From contig NZ_ASXG01000072.1 of assembly GCF_000411975.1 (NCBI RefSeq), forward strand, positions 1-64,000: a stretch of DNA of 64,000 nt, in the 5' to 3' direction. Of this stretch, positions 28,804 through 38,112 are shown one piece after another. The notes beneath the pieces are model-generated. The model worked only from the letters and a program-made list of their open reading frames with translations. It did not search any database and was not told the DNA's origin. The position numbers and the translations under genes are program-made. Source of the DNA: Amycolatopsis orientalis DSM 43388 (lineage in GTDB: Bacteria > Actinomycetota > Actinomycetes > Mycobacteriales > Pseudonocardiaceae). Position 1 is the first letter of the stretch, and each line of letters opens with the position of its first letter.

Positions 28804-28914
28804 CAACCAGCACCGTGCCAACCTGACCAGCGGCACGCGGCAGATGGCAGCTGGACGGTTCAACTGACTGCCAGTCTCGCGGCCACGCCGCCAGCGCTCG
28901 GGACAACTGGCAGC

Positions 28915-29130
28915 CCGGCCTGCCACGCCTCGGCCTGCCGAACCCCGGGCATGCCACCCCGGGCCTGCCGTACCCCGCCTTGCCGGACCGCGGATTCGCC
29001 GCATCCCGGCTGGCCATACCCCGGGCTTGCCGTACCGCAGGCTTGCCGCAGTTCGGCCTGCCGTCCCCGCCGCGCTCAGGCGTGCCGCATCCTGCGTTGC
29101 CGTACCCCGGGCTTGCCGCAGCCCGGCTAG
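28915..29130. repeat. Short degenerate repeats, unit about 15-16 bp
   Basis: Repeated variants of CTTGCCGTACCCCGGG or CCTGCCGNACCCCGC run almost back to back, for example GGGCTTGCCGTACC near 29025, GGCTTGCCGCAG near 29040 and GTTGCCGTACCCCGGGC near 29095. Edges are approximate. It adjoins the 54-bp array. Confidence 0.5.
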
Positions 29131-29153
29131 CCGGACCGCTCCGCCGGGCCCGG

Positions 29154-29572
29154 TCTGCCGTGCGGCTGCCCGGCCCCGGCGAGGTGCCGGGTGTCTGCCG
29201 CGTCCTGGTCTGGCGTGTGGCTGCTCGGCCCGGCGAAGTGTGAGGTGTCTGTCGCGCGCCGGTGTGGCGTGCGGCTGCCGGGCTTCGCGAAGTGCCGTGC
29301 CTGGTCTGGCGTGCGGCTGCTTGGCCCGGCGAAGTGCGGGGTGTCTGTCGCGCTCCGGTCTGGCGTGCGGCTGCTCGGCCCGGGCGAAGTGCGGGGTGTC
29401 TGTCGCGCTCCGGCCTGGCGTGCAGCTGCCTGGCCCGGCGAAGTGCCGGGTGTCGGCCGTGCCCGGTCTGGCTTGCAGCTGCTCGGCCCGGCGAAGTGCC
29501 AGGCGTCTGCCGCGCCCGGCCAGCCGCGCGACCGCCCAGGCCCCGCAAAGCGCGCGGCGTCTCCGGCGCAAA
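29154..29572. repeat. Tandem array of about eight 54-bp units
   Basis: Units begin at about 29154, 29209, 29263, 29305, 29359, 29414, 29467 and 29520. The typical unit is TCTGGCGTGCGGCTGCTCGG, then CCCGGCGAAGTGC, then GGGGTGTCTGTCGCGCTCCG. One unit is short (42 bp); the others are 53-55 bp. The units starting at 29305 and 29359 are nearly identical. The mixed lengths break any reading frame. Confidence 0.8.
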
Positions 29573-29935
29573 CTGCCCCAACCGCGCTGCCCCGGCACCC
29601 GTCTCGAACCACCGCCGCGGCCGTCCTCCGCCCGCGCTCCAGCCGGACCCCGCCGAGGAGCCCCGGCGAAACCGTCCCGACAGCGTGAACCGGCGCACCA
29701 ATACCGATCAAGCGAGTGGTCCGCTCCCGCCCTCGAAGCCCGGGGGAGCGCCCGCCCCGTTTCCGTCGCTCACCCGGCTGAGCTGGGTTCTTAATCGATT
29801 CTTGACGTCTCCCGGCAGTGGTGGAAGTCTCGTCAGGGCAGTCCGGGGCAACGGGGCCCGCACGCTAGGGTTGCACCGATTCCGGAAGTCGCAGAAGTCG
29901 TCCGGGGCGGGCGCCCCGGGGAACTTCCGCAGTGA

Positions 29936-31000
<1,065 letters not shown>

Positions 31001-31005
31001 GCCGG

Positions 31006-32220
31006 ATGAGCGTCAAGAACCTCGACGACCTGCTGGGCGAGGGCGTTCAGGGCCGGTACGTACTCGTGCGTTCCGACCTGAACGTCCCGCTCGACGAGTC
31101 GGCCATCACCGACGACGGACGGGTCCGGGCCGCGCTGCCGACGATCAAGAAGCTCGCCGACGCGGGCGCGAAGGTCGTCGTCACCGCGCACCTCGGCCGC
31201 CCCAAGGGCGAACCGGACCCGAAGTTCACGCTCGCGCCGGTCGCGAAGCGGCTGGGCGAACTGCTCGGCTCCGAGGTCCCGCTGGCCGGCGACCTCGTCG
31301 GCGAGTCGGCGAAGGCGCTGGTCGCCGGACTGGCCGACGGCGGCGTCGTGCTGCTGGAGAACGTGCGCTTCGACGCGCGCGAGACCAGCAAGGACGCGGT
31401 CGACCGTTCCGAGCTGGCGGCCGAGCTGGCCGCGCTGGTGCCGGGCGGGGCGTTCGTCTCCGACGGCTTCGGCGTCGTGCACCGCAAGCAGGCCTCGGTC
31501 TACGAGATCGCCGCGGTGCTCCCGGCGTATGCGGGCGGCCTCGTGCTGGCCGAGCTGGACGTGCTGAAGAAGCTCACCGACGACGTCAAGCGGCCGTACG
31601 TGGTCGCGCTCGGCGGCTCGAAGGTGTCCGACAAGCTCGGCGTCATCGCGAACCTGCTCACCAAGGTCGACCGGCTGCTCATCGGCGGCGGCATGGCGTA
31701 CACGTTCCTCAAGGCCAAGGGCTACGAGGTCGGTGCCTCGCTGCTGCAGGAAGACCAGCTGGACCAGGTCAAGGGCTTCCTCGCCGAGGCGGAGAAGCGC
31801 GGCGTCGAACTGGTGCTGCCGGTCGACGTGCTCGCGGCCGAAGGCTTCGCCGCCGACGCGCCGCACGAGGCCGTCGACGTCACCGCCATCCCGGCCGACC
31901 GCATGGGCCTCGACATCGGCCCGCGCAGCGCCGAGCTGTTCGCGCAGAAGCTCGCCGACGCGGCGACCGTCTTCTGGAACGGCCCGATGGGCGTCTTCGA
32001 ATTCGAGGCGTTCGCCGGCGGCACCCGCGCGGTGGCCGAGGCGCTCGTGAAGAGCGACGCGTTCACCGTGGTCGGCGGCGGCGACTCGGCCGCCGCGGTG
32101 CGGCAGCTCGGTCTTCCCGAGGACGGCTTCTCGCACATCTCCACCGGCGGCGGCGCCTCGCTGGAGTACCTGGAAGGCAAGGAGCTGCCCGGCGTGGCGG
32201 CGCTGGAGGGGAAGAACTAA
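31006..32220 (+). CDS. pgk: Phosphoglycerate kinase
   Basis: Transfers phosphate from 1,3-bisphosphoglycerate to ADP, yielding ATP and 3-phosphoglycerate. The 404-residue protein has [40 protein letters not shown] and [14 protein letters not shown] in the N-terminal substrate domain. [30 protein letters not shown] and [15 protein letters not shown] lie in the C-terminal nucleotide domain. It begins 5 bp after gap, and the tpi start follows its stop with no gap, so the three genes form one operon. Confidence 0.97.
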   Translation: MSVKNLDDLLGEGVQGRYVLVRSDLNVPLDESAITDDGRVRAALPTIKKLADAGAKVVVTAHLGRPKGEPDPKFTLAPVAKRLGELLGSEVPLAGDLVGESAKALVAGLADGGVVLLENVRFDARETSKDAVDRSELAAELAALVPGGAFVSDGFGVVHRKQASVYEIAAVLPAYAGGLVLAELDVLKKLTDDVKRPYVVALGGSKVSDKLGVIANLLTKVDRLLIGGGMAYTFLKAKGYEVGASLLQEDQLDQVKGFLAEAEKRGVELVLPVDVLAAEGFAADAPHEAVDVTAIPADRMGLDIGPRSAELFAQKLADAATVFWNGPMGVFEFEAFAGGTRAVAEALVKSDAFTVVGGGDSAAAVRQLGLPEDGFSHISTGGGASLEYLEGKELPGVAALEGKN

Positions 32221-33006
32221 GTGGCACGCAAGCCCCTGGTGGCAGGCAACTGGAAGATGAACCTCAACCACCTCGAGGCCATCGCCCTGGTGCAGAAGAT
32301 CGCCTTCGCGCTGCCGGAGAAGTACTACGCGAAGGTGGACGTGGCCGTGCTGCCGCCGTTCACCGACATCCGCAGCGTGCAGACCCTGGTCGACGCCGAC
32401 AAGCTCTCCCTAACCTACGGTGCGCAGGACCTGTCGCCGCACGACTCGGGCGCCTACACCGGCGACATCTCCGGCCCGATGCTGGCGAAGCTGGGCTGCA
32501 GCTTCGTCACCGTCGGCCACTCGGAGCGGCGCGCGATCCACGGCGAGACCGACGAGCTGGTCAACAAGAAGGTCAAGGCCGCGCTCAAGCACGGCATCAC
32601 GCCGATCCTGTGCGTGGGCGAGGAGCTCGAGGTCCGCGAGGCCGGCGAGCACCTCGAGCACACCCGCAACCAGCTGGTCGAGGGCCTCAAGGGGCTCAAG
32701 GCCGAGCAGGTGCAGGCCGTGGTGGTCGCGTACGAGCCGGTGTGGGCCATCGGCACCGGCAAGGTCGCGACCGCCGCCGACGCCGAAGAGGTCTGCAAAT
32801 CCCTGCGCGGGACGCTCTCGGAGAAGTACGGCGACGAGGTCGCCACCGCGGTCCGGGTGCTCTACGGCGGCTCGGTGAAGTCCGGGAACGTCTCCGAGCT
32901 GGTGGCCGCGGACAACATCGACGGGGCGCTGGTCGGCGGCGCGAGCCTCGACGGCGAGGAGTTCACCAAGCTCTGCGCGCTCGCCGCCGGTGGCCCGCTG
33001 CCCTGA
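32221..33006 (+). CDS. tpiA: Triosephosphate isomerase
   Basis: Interconverts dihydroxyacetone phosphate and glyceraldehyde 3-phosphate, closing the triose segment formed by gap and pgk. The 261-residue TIM barrel carries the substrate lysine in [14 protein letters not shown], the catalytic histidine in [14 protein letters not shown], the catalytic glutamate in [14 protein letters not shown] (followed by the mobile loop) and the phosphate loop [13 protein letters not shown] 32221 directly abuts the pgk stop codon. Confidence 0.97.
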   Translation: MARKPLVAGNWKMNLNHLEAIALVQKIAFALPEKYYAKVDVAVLPPFTDIRSVQTLVDADKLSLTYGAQDLSPHDSGAYTGDISGPMLAKLGCSFVTVGHSERRAIHGETDELVNKKVKAALKHGITPILCVGEELEVREAGEHLEHTRNQLVEGLKGLKAEQVQAVVVAYEPVWAIGTGKVATAADAEEVCKSLRGTLSEKYGDEVATAVRVLYGGSVKSGNVSELVAADNIDGALVGGASLDGEEFTKLCALAAGGPLP

Positions 33007-33066
33007 TCGTGGGCACTACCGGGTAGCCTGTGTGTTCGGTCCGTCACTAGAGCAGTGGACGAGTCC

Positions 33067-33115
33067 AGGGGTACGGTGAAGATCCGCACGCCGCGTGCGG
33101 TCCGGCCGTACCCCT
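33067..33115 (+). ncRNA. Nested hairpin in the tpi-secG leader
   Basis: AGGGGTACGG (33067-33076) pairs perfectly with CCGTACCCCT (33106-33115). Inside it, CCGCACG (33084-33090) pairs with CGTGCGG (33094-33100) around a CCG loop. A -10-like TAGCCT at 33024-33029 lies upstream, so the fold would be in the 5' leader of secG. It may be an attenuator, a terminator of the glycolytic operon or a leader structure. I cannot assign it to a known RNA family. Confidence 0.45.
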
Positions 33116-33143
33116 GCATGCTCAGACAAGCACAGAGGATGAC

Positions 33144-33374
33144 ATGAAGCTGTTCCTGCAAATCCTGTTGATCGCCTCCAGCGTGCTGCTGGTGGTGGCC
33201 GTGCTGCTGCACCGCGGCCGGGGCGGCGGCCTGTCGTCGCTGTTCGGCGGGGGGATGCAGTCGAGTCTCGCGGGATCCAGCGTCGCCGAGAAGAACCTCG
33301 ACCGGATCACGCTGCTGCTCGGGGCCATCTGGCTGATCAGCATCGTGGGTCTCGGCCTCCTGCTCAAGGTCTGA
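33144..33374 (+). CDS. secG: Preprotein translocase subunit SecG
   Basis: The small accessory subunit of the SecYEG protein-export channel in the cytoplasmic membrane. The 76-residue protein has two hydrophobic helices (about 2-23 and 53-74) separated by a glycine-rich loop, HRGRGGGLSSLFGGGMQSS, which is the SecG signature. ATG 33144 follows CAGAGGATG. The position after tpi matches M. tuberculosis. Confidence 0.95.
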   Translation: MKLFLQILLIASSVLLVVAVLLHRGRGGGLSSLFGGGMQSSLAGSSVAEKNLDRITLLLGAIWLISIVGLGLLLKV

Positions 33375-33378
33375 CCGG

Positions 33379-33394
33379 GTCCCCGGAAGGGGAC
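33379..33394 (+). terminator. Hairpin after secG
   Basis: GTCCCC-GGAA-GGGGAC, a 6-bp stem with a stable 4-nt loop, starts 5 bp after the secG stop and is followed by TT. Confidence 0.5.
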
Positions 33395-33450
33395 TTGCGA
33401 TCGGCGTGCCTATTGGGGGGCGCGCCGCCGATTCCAACGGGTGAGGATTC

Positions 33451-33795
33451 ATGGTTGGCGGTAACGCGATTCGCGGCACCCGCGTGGGTGCCGGTCCTTC
33501 GGGCGAATCGGAGCGGGGTGAATCGGCGCCACGGCGCCGGGTGTCGTATTGGTGCGCGAACGGGCACGAGGCTCGCCCGTCGTTCGCGATGGACGCGGAA
33601 ATCCCCGACGAATGGGACTGCCCGCGCTGCGGGCTCCCGGGCGGTCAGGACGAACAGAATCCGCCCGCCGCGCCTCGTACCGAGCCGTACAAGACGCATC
33701 TGGCTTACGTGAAGGAACGCCGCAGCGACGCCGACGGCGAGGCCATCCTCGCTGAAGCGCTCGAGCGCCTCCGCCAGCGCCGCGAATTGATCTGA
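33451..33795 (+). CDS. rbpA: RbpA-like RNA polymerase-binding protein
   Basis: A 114-residue protein of the RbpA family, which binds RNA polymerase and the principal sigma factor in actinobacteria and helps open-complex formation. The N-terminal tail GGNAIRGTRVGAG resembles the RbpA NTT. The core has YWCANGHEARPSFA and DEWDCPRCGLPGG, with Cys residues set as a zinc-type site. The C-terminal sigma-interaction part shows PYKTHLAYVKERRSDADGEA. M. tuberculosis RbpA lacks some of these cysteines; this copy is closer to the Streptomyces type. A strong terminator follows. It could be one of two paralogues in the genome. Confidence 0.88.
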   Translation: MVGGNAIRGTRVGAGPSGESERGESAPRRRVSYWCANGHEARPSFAMDAEIPDEWDCPRCGLPGGQDEQNPPAAPRTEPYKTHLAYVKERRSDADGEAILAEALERLRQRRELI

Positions 33796-33813
33796 GGCAC
33801 GGCTTACTCCGGG

Positions 33814-33857
33814 ACCACCGGCTTCCCGTCCGAGAGGGCGAGGGCCGGTGGTTTTTT
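33814..33857 (+). terminator. Intrinsic terminator after rbpA
   Basis: ACCACCGGC (33814-33822) pairs with GCCGGTGGT (33844-33852), with a 21-nt loop, and a run of six T follows (33852-33857). This is one of the clearest intrinsic terminators in the window. Confidence 0.85.
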
Positions 33858-34514
33858 AGTTCCCGGGGGCTGCCGGGATCTCCCGGGGTCGGCCGGGGAG
33901 GTCGCGGGCCGGGTGGTCTGGACCTCGCCGGAGAGGTCCAGACCTCTGTTGAGGGCGGGCGATTCGGCGAGGCGGTTCTGCACGGTGGCGGGGTTGGTCG
34001 GCGAGGCGAGGCGGGCTCGGCTAGGTCGGCAGGGCTCGGCAGGGCGCGGGGTGATTCGGCGAGGCGGTTTTGCACGGTGGTGGGGTTGGTCGGGGAGGCG
34101 TGGCGAGGTGGGCACGGCGAGGTCGGCTCGGCTCGGCAGGGTGCCGGGAGGGTCGGCAGGGCGGTTTTGTGTGGGCCGGGGTTGGTCGGCGCTGCTAGCT
34201 GGGCTCGGCCCGACACGCCGCTGGGCGGGTTGGCAAGGCGGTCCTGCCCGGTGGGGCGGGGCTGTTCGGCACGGCGAGGTGGGCTCGGCCCGGCCGGGCC
34301 CTGGACGGGTCGGCAGAGCGGCTCCCGTAAGGGTGCGGCGATCAGTTCCGTCCGGCTGGAGCAGGGGCCGGTCAGATGGTCCGGACCTTTGGGCGGATGG
34401 TTCAGACCTGACTGGGGCAGGCGGCTGGTCTGAACCTGTGGTGGCCGGGGGAGAGCGAGGTTGGCTGGTGAGTGCGGATGCCGGTTTTAACCAGCACACG
34501 CACTCACCACCGGT
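33858..34514. other. Gene-free stretch with repeats between rbpA and the sensor kinase
   Basis: Some 650 bases downstream of both flanking genes. From about 33955 to 34330 it is a degenerate tandem array, listed separately. Before it is a short inverted pair, CTGGACCTC and GAGGTCCAG at about 33918-33943. I see no gene. Confidence 0.6.
33955..34330. repeat. Degenerate tandem array, unit about 79-98 bp
   Basis: Five diverged units, each containing a (T/G)TCGGC(G/A)(A/G)GGCGGTTTTGC-like start, a GGTGGGGTTGGTCGG block and a GGCTCGGC(C/T)CGG block. They begin at about 33961, 34053, 34150, 34229 and 34308. The two first units are most alike. The unequal spacing rules out a continuous frame. Confidence 0.6.
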
Positions 34515-35717
34515 TCAGCGGTCCAGCGGATACCGGGCCCGCACCCGGAATCCGCCGTCTTCCGTGCCGGAGGTTTCGAAGCTTCCGCCCAGCAGGCGGG
34601 CGCGTTCGGCGAGTCCGGTGAGGCCGTGGCCGCCTGACGGGAATGCTTCTCCGGCGCGGCAGGCGCGGGCGTTCTCGACCTCGATGTCCAGTGCGCCGCT
34701 CGCCGCGTGGATGCGGATCGTGGCTGTCGCGCCGGGGGCGTGTTTGTGGACGTTCGTCAGGCATTCCTGCACCGTCCGGTACGCCGCCGCCGAGACCTGG
34801 CTCGGCAGGGTGTCCGGGAGTTGCTCGACGGTCAGCTGCACCGGGACGTCCGACGTGCGGATCAGGTGGTCCAGTTCTCCTATCCCGGGCCGCGGGCCGT
34901 CGTCGCCGGAGCCCGAGCGCAGGACGCTCACCAGCGAGCGCAGTTCCTCCAGCGTCCGCGTCGACAGCTGGCGGATGACCTGCGCCGTCTCCAGCGCCGG
35001 GCCCTCCTTGGCCTGTGCCTGCAGCGCGCCGGCCTGCATGGCGATCAGCGTGATCTGGTGGGACACCACGTCGTGCATCTCCCGGGCCAGCCGGGCGCGT
35101 TCCTCGGCGCGGACCGCGTCGGCGTGGAAGCGGCGTTCGCGGTCGCGGCTCTTCGCCAGTTCGGCCAGTTTCGCCGAGATCTCCGCGCGCGCCCCGATCA
35201 GCAGGCCGATCGCGATCGGCATTCCGGCCACCAGGACGCCGTAGATGCCGTCGAGGACATGTTCCCGCCAGCTCAGGTCCGCGAACTCCGACAGCGGCCA
35301 CCGCACGAACCGGCAGGTGAACACCAGCCCCGCGCCGACCCAGGTCTGCCAGTGCAGCTGCCGCCGCGTAGCGAGCATGCCCAGGTTGATCATCGACGCG
35401 AGCTGCGCCCAGCCGGCGAAGAACCCCGGCACCGCGGCGAGCACCGCGAGGAACGGGAAACGCCGCCGCACCACGACCGCGAGGCACGCGGCGGCCGAGA
35501 GGTAGAGCGAATACGGCTGTGCTTTCGGCGGCACGACGAGCCAGACGTCGAGCACCGCCAGCAGCACGACCACCGCTTCGACGGCGATGGTCGCGACGAG
35601 GGGTTTCCGGAACACGGCGAACGCTCCGGTCAGGCTGGCGCGCCGGGCTCGTCGGGCGGCTCCGGCGGCGGAGCTGCTCATCGAGATGCCCGGAATCGAG
35701 AGTCCCTCAGTGCTCAT
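34515..35717 (-). CDS. Orphan sensor histidine kinase (NarL/DesK type)
   Basis: A 400-residue membrane histidine kinase. The N-terminal half has about five hydrophobic segments (roughly 35-55, 68-85, 90-112, 130-150 and 165-200). The cytoplasmic part starts with a coiled-coil linker (EISAKLAELAKSRDRERR). The dimerisation/phosphoacceptor motif is RLAREMHDVVSHQITLIAMQ (His about 228), of the HisKA_3 class, followed by the HATPase_c domain with ECLTNVHKHAPGATATI and GGHGLTGLAERARLLGG. No response regulator lies next to it. The ATG at 35717 is chosen; an upstream in-frame start at 35795 would add 26 residues unlike a sensor domain. Confidence 0.9.
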   Translation of the reverse strand: MSTEGLSIPGISMSSSAAGAARRARRASLTGAFAVFRKPLVATIAVEAVVVLLAVLDVWLVVPPKAQPYSLYLSAAACLAVVVRRRFPFLAVLAAVPGFFAGWAQLASMINLGMLATRRQLHWQTWVGAGLVFTCRFVRWPLSEFADLSWREHVLDGIYGVLVAGMPIAIGLLIGARAEISAKLAELAKSRDRERRFHADAVRAEERARLAREMHDVVSHQITLIAMQAGALQAQAKEGPALETAQVIRQLSTRTLEELRSLVSVLRSGSGDDGPRPGIGELDHLIRTSDVPVQLTVEQLPDTLPSQVSAAAYRTVQECLTNVHKHAPGATATIRIHAASGALDIEVENARACRAGEAFPSGGHGLTGLAERARLLGGSFETSGTEDGGFRVRARYPLDR

Positions 35718-35809
35718 CGCGGCGACCCCATTCGTCTTGTGGACTTGGTGATGAGATGCTCCGGCCACCCGATCGGGACGCGCGGCGGTGAACAAATGTG
35801 CGGATGCTA

Positions 35810-36423
35810 ACGGGAACGTGTGTGTTGACGGTAAGTTTCACCCAGAGTGGTTTTTGTGGTGTTCTAATCTCCACAACTGCTCCAACAGGATGAACGATGC
35901 GCAGGTGATGTCACCTTGTGTCGATCACATCACCTTATGTTCACCATACGGCGGTTCCCGCATACTGGTGAGCCGCTTTTTGGCGGAGTGTCAGTTGCTC
36001 CATTTGCCGCCCAGGTCGAGGCAGGGTCCGCGCCACGCGTACAGGGGAGAGATCACCCGTGCGGGTGGGTGGGAAGTGTCGCTGCGCAGTCGAAGGGCAC
36101 CGCGTCGCGGGCGAGCACGAGGCGGTGGCCGGGCAGGCGGCGACTTACGCGGGAGCCTCCGCAGTCGCGACGAGGACTGCGCGGCCGAGCGTGGTGAAGC
36201 CAAGGACGGCGGGCGTCGCGGCGGCCGAGAAGCCGATTGACGTGACATCCAGGACGAAGCAGCGGTGCTCGCCGTACCCGGCGGGCGTTGCCGCGATGAA
36301 GCGCGCGACATCCGCGTCGCCGCGCATTGGGAAAGCGCGCTCGGCCGGAGCCGATGTTGTCGTCCGACAGCTCGGCGACGGTCGTGCTCGTGGCGGTGAA
36401 GGTCGGAATCGGTACCCTATCGG
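35810..36423. other. Intergenic region with an AT-richer, operator-like segment
   Basis: About 600 bases without a convincing gene. From 35810 to about 35990 the sequence is visibly AT-richer than the surroundings and carries repeated TCACC/GGTGA elements (listed separately). From about 36000 to 36420 it is GC-rich. A minus-strand frame (36145-36426, 93 codons from TTG) could be a remnant, but its product is not recognised. Confidence 0.5.
35903..35945. promoter_or_regulatory. Inverted and direct repeats of TCACC/GGTGA
   Basis: AGGTGATGT (35903-35911) and ACATCACCT (35927-35935) form an inverted repeat. AGGTGA-TG-TCACCT (35903-35916) is itself a palindrome. TCACCTTGTGT (35911-35921) is repeated as TCACCTTATGT (35930-35940), and TCACC follows at 35941-35945. 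This is dense enough to be a regulator binding region for one of the flanking genes; the regulator is unknown. Confidence 0.4.
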
Positions 36424-36452
36424 CAAGATAATCGATGATTTGGCAGATTGTC

Positions 36453-36465
36453 TATCCTCTCGGCA
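36453..36465 (+). promoter_or_regulatory. GntR-gene -10 box and leaderless start
   Basis: TATCCT at 36453-36458, six bases, then ATG 36465. The upstream GATAATCGATGATTTGGCAG is AT-rich and partly symmetrical with GATTGTCTATC, so it may include an autoregulatory site. Confidence 0.5.
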
Positions 36466-37133
36466 TGAAGCAAATGCTGTCCGAGCAGATCTACGACCGG
36501 GTCCGCGACGCGATCATGCGCGGCGAGGTCGAGCCGGGGCAGGCGCTGAAACCGCAGGAACTGGCGGCGCGGTACGAGGTCAGCCTCGCCGTGGTGCGGG
36601 AGGCGCTGGTCCGGCTGGTCGGAGAGGGACTGGCGGAACGGCTGGCGAACCGCGGCTTCGCCGTGCCCACACTGGCTGATCGGCGGTGGCAGGAGATCAT
36701 CGAAGCGCGGCGGACGGTCGAGCCCGCGATGCTGCGGCTGTCCGTCGCGCGCGGAGACCTGGAATGGGAGACCCGGGTGCGCGCGGCGGGGCACCGGCTC
36801 GCCCGGACGCCGATGTACGTGCCGGAGGAAGGCAGCTACTACTCCGCGGCTTGGGCGGAGGCGCACCGCCTGTTCCACCGCACGCTGCTCGACGGCTGCG
36901 GGAACGCGGTGCTGCTGGAGAGTTTCGACCGGATGTGGACGGCGAGCGAACTGGCCCGGCGGTGGACGGTGCACCCGGCGTACCGGCTGCCGGTGGAGGA
37001 CGTGCTCGCCCAGCACGAGGGACTGGAACGGGCCGTGCTGAGCCGGGATCCGGAGGAGGCGGCGAGGCTGCTGACGGACCACTTGACGGCGACCGCGGCG
37101 GTGCTGACCGGTGCGGAGAAGACGGGGAAGTAG
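36465..37133 (+). CDS. GntR-family transcriptional regulator (FCD type)
   Basis: A 222-residue regulator with an N-terminal GntR winged helix (about 5-72; LSEQIYDRVRDAIMRGEVEP, LAARYEVSLAVVREALVRLV and ERLANRGFAVPTL). The C-terminal ligand domain (about 80-210) is helical, of the FCD type, with EIIEARRTVEPAMLRLSV and AHRLFHRTLLDGCGN. The ligand is unknown. There is no obvious adjacent target: the neighbours are an orphan sensor kinase and the convergent pentose-phosphate operon. The start is leaderless-looking. About 200 bp without a gene follow, ending in the pgl terminator. Confidence 0.88.
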   Translation: MKQMLSEQIYDRVRDAIMRGEVEPGQALKPQELAARYEVSLAVVREALVRLVGEGLAERLANRGFAVPTLADRRWQEIIEARRTVEPAMLRLSVARGDLEWETRVRAAGHRLARTPMYVPEEGSYYSAAWAEAHRLFHRTLLDGCGNAVLLESFDRMWTASELARRWTVHPAYRLPVEDVLAQHEGLERAVLSRDPEEAARLLTDHLTATAAVLTGAEKTGK

Positions 37134-37290
37134 CGGATTCCTTTGCTGCGCAAGGAAAGACCGGTGCCGCGCTGGGGGGCACGAAAGAGGTGCTGACGGA
37201 TCGCTCGCGGCGGCGTTGATCGGTCCGATGCCGCAGAGGGCTCGGGAACGCGAAGGTCAAGCACTCCCAGCCGCCTTGTCTCGCAACGAA

Positions 37291-37325
37291 AAAGGCTCCC
37301 CACGCACCACGCGCGAGGAGCCTTT
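37291..37325 (-). terminator. Intrinsic terminator of the pentose-phosphate operon
   Basis: AAAGGCTCC (37291-37299) pairs with GGAGCCTTT (37317-37325). On the minus strand the stem runs into TTTTT (complement of 37289-37293), 13 bp after the pgl stop. It ends the tkt-to-pgl operon. Confidence 0.8.
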
Positions 37326-37338
37326 CCCGACAACCGTC

Positions 37339-38112
37339 CTACTCGGCAGGCGGCTGGTACACCTTCGTCAGCTTCCCGGCCGCCTCGCGGTCCAGGAGCC
37401 ACAGGGTCCGCCGGTAGCCGCGGGCTCCCGAAACCGGGATCTGCGTTTCCGGCGCGCCGGCCAGTGCTTGCGCGACCGCGTCCGCCTTGGCGGTTCCTGC
37501 GGTCATCAGCCAGACCTCGCGGGCACGGCGGATGGCGGGCAGGGTCAGCGACACGCGCGTCGGCGGGGGCTTCGGGCAGTCGCGGACCGGCACCACCGAG
37601 CGCCGCGTTTCGCGTACCTCGGCGGTTTCCGGGAACAGCGACGCCGTGTGGCCCTCGCCGCCCAGGCCGAGCAGCATGATGTCGAACTCCGGCACGTCCG
37701 CGCCGGGGCCCGCCGCGTCGGAGAGGACCTTCGCGTAGGCCTCGGCGGCCGCGTCGACGTCGTCGCCGAATTCGCCGTCCGACGGGGCCATCGCGTGCAC
37801 TCGCTCGGGAGCCAGCGGCACGTGGTCGAGCAGGGCTTCGCGCGCGCCCTTCTCGTTGCGCTCGTCCGAATCCGCCGGGACGAACCGTTCGTCGCCCCAG
37901 TAGACGTCCAGCCGCGACCAGTCGATCGCGTCCCGCGCGCTCGATTCCCGCAGTTCGCGCAGCACGGCGATGCCGGTGCCGCCGCCGGTGAGCACCACCG
38001 ACGCGGCACCGCGGGCCGCCTGCACGTCGACGATCCGGGTCACCAGCCGGGCCGCGGCGGCCGCGGCCAGCAGGTCCGGGTTTTCGTAGACGACGACCTC
38101 GGTCCGGCTCAT
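37339..38112 (-). CDS. pgl: 6-phosphogluconolactonase
   Basis: Hydrolyses 6-phosphogluconolactone, the product of Zwf, to 6-phosphogluconate. The 257-residue protein belongs to the glucosamine-6-phosphate-isomerase-like (DevB/SOL) type: ASVVLTGGGTGIAVLREL, WSRLDVYWGDERFVPADS, IMLLGLGGEGHTASLFPE and VSLTLPAIRRAREVWLM. ATG 38112 overlaps the opcA stop in an ATGA. It is the last gene of the operon, followed by an intrinsic terminator. Confidence 0.96.
   Translation of the reverse strand: MSRTEVVVYENPDLLAAAAAARLVTRIVDVQAARGAASVVLTGGGTGIAVLRELRESSARDAIDWSRLDVYWGDERFVPADSDERNEKGAREALLDHVPLAPERVHAMAPSDGEFGDDVDAAAEAYAKVLSDAAGPGADVPEFDIMLLGLGGEGHTASLFPETAEVRETRRSVVPVRDCPKPPPTRVSLTLPAIRRAREVWLMTAGTAKADAVAQALAGAPETQIPVSGARGYRRTLWLLDREAAGKLTKVYQPPAE

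Noticed and set aside
28318..29701. Long minus-strand frames through the 54-bp array
   Set aside because: Arg/Ala/Gly low-complexity translation with unit lengths of 42 and 53-55 bp that break the frame; overlaps the 3' part of the winged-helix gene.
36145..36426. Possible 93-residue minus-strand gene divergent from the GntR gene
   Set aside because: TTG start without ribosome site and no recognised domain; it could be a gene remnant but cannot be supported.
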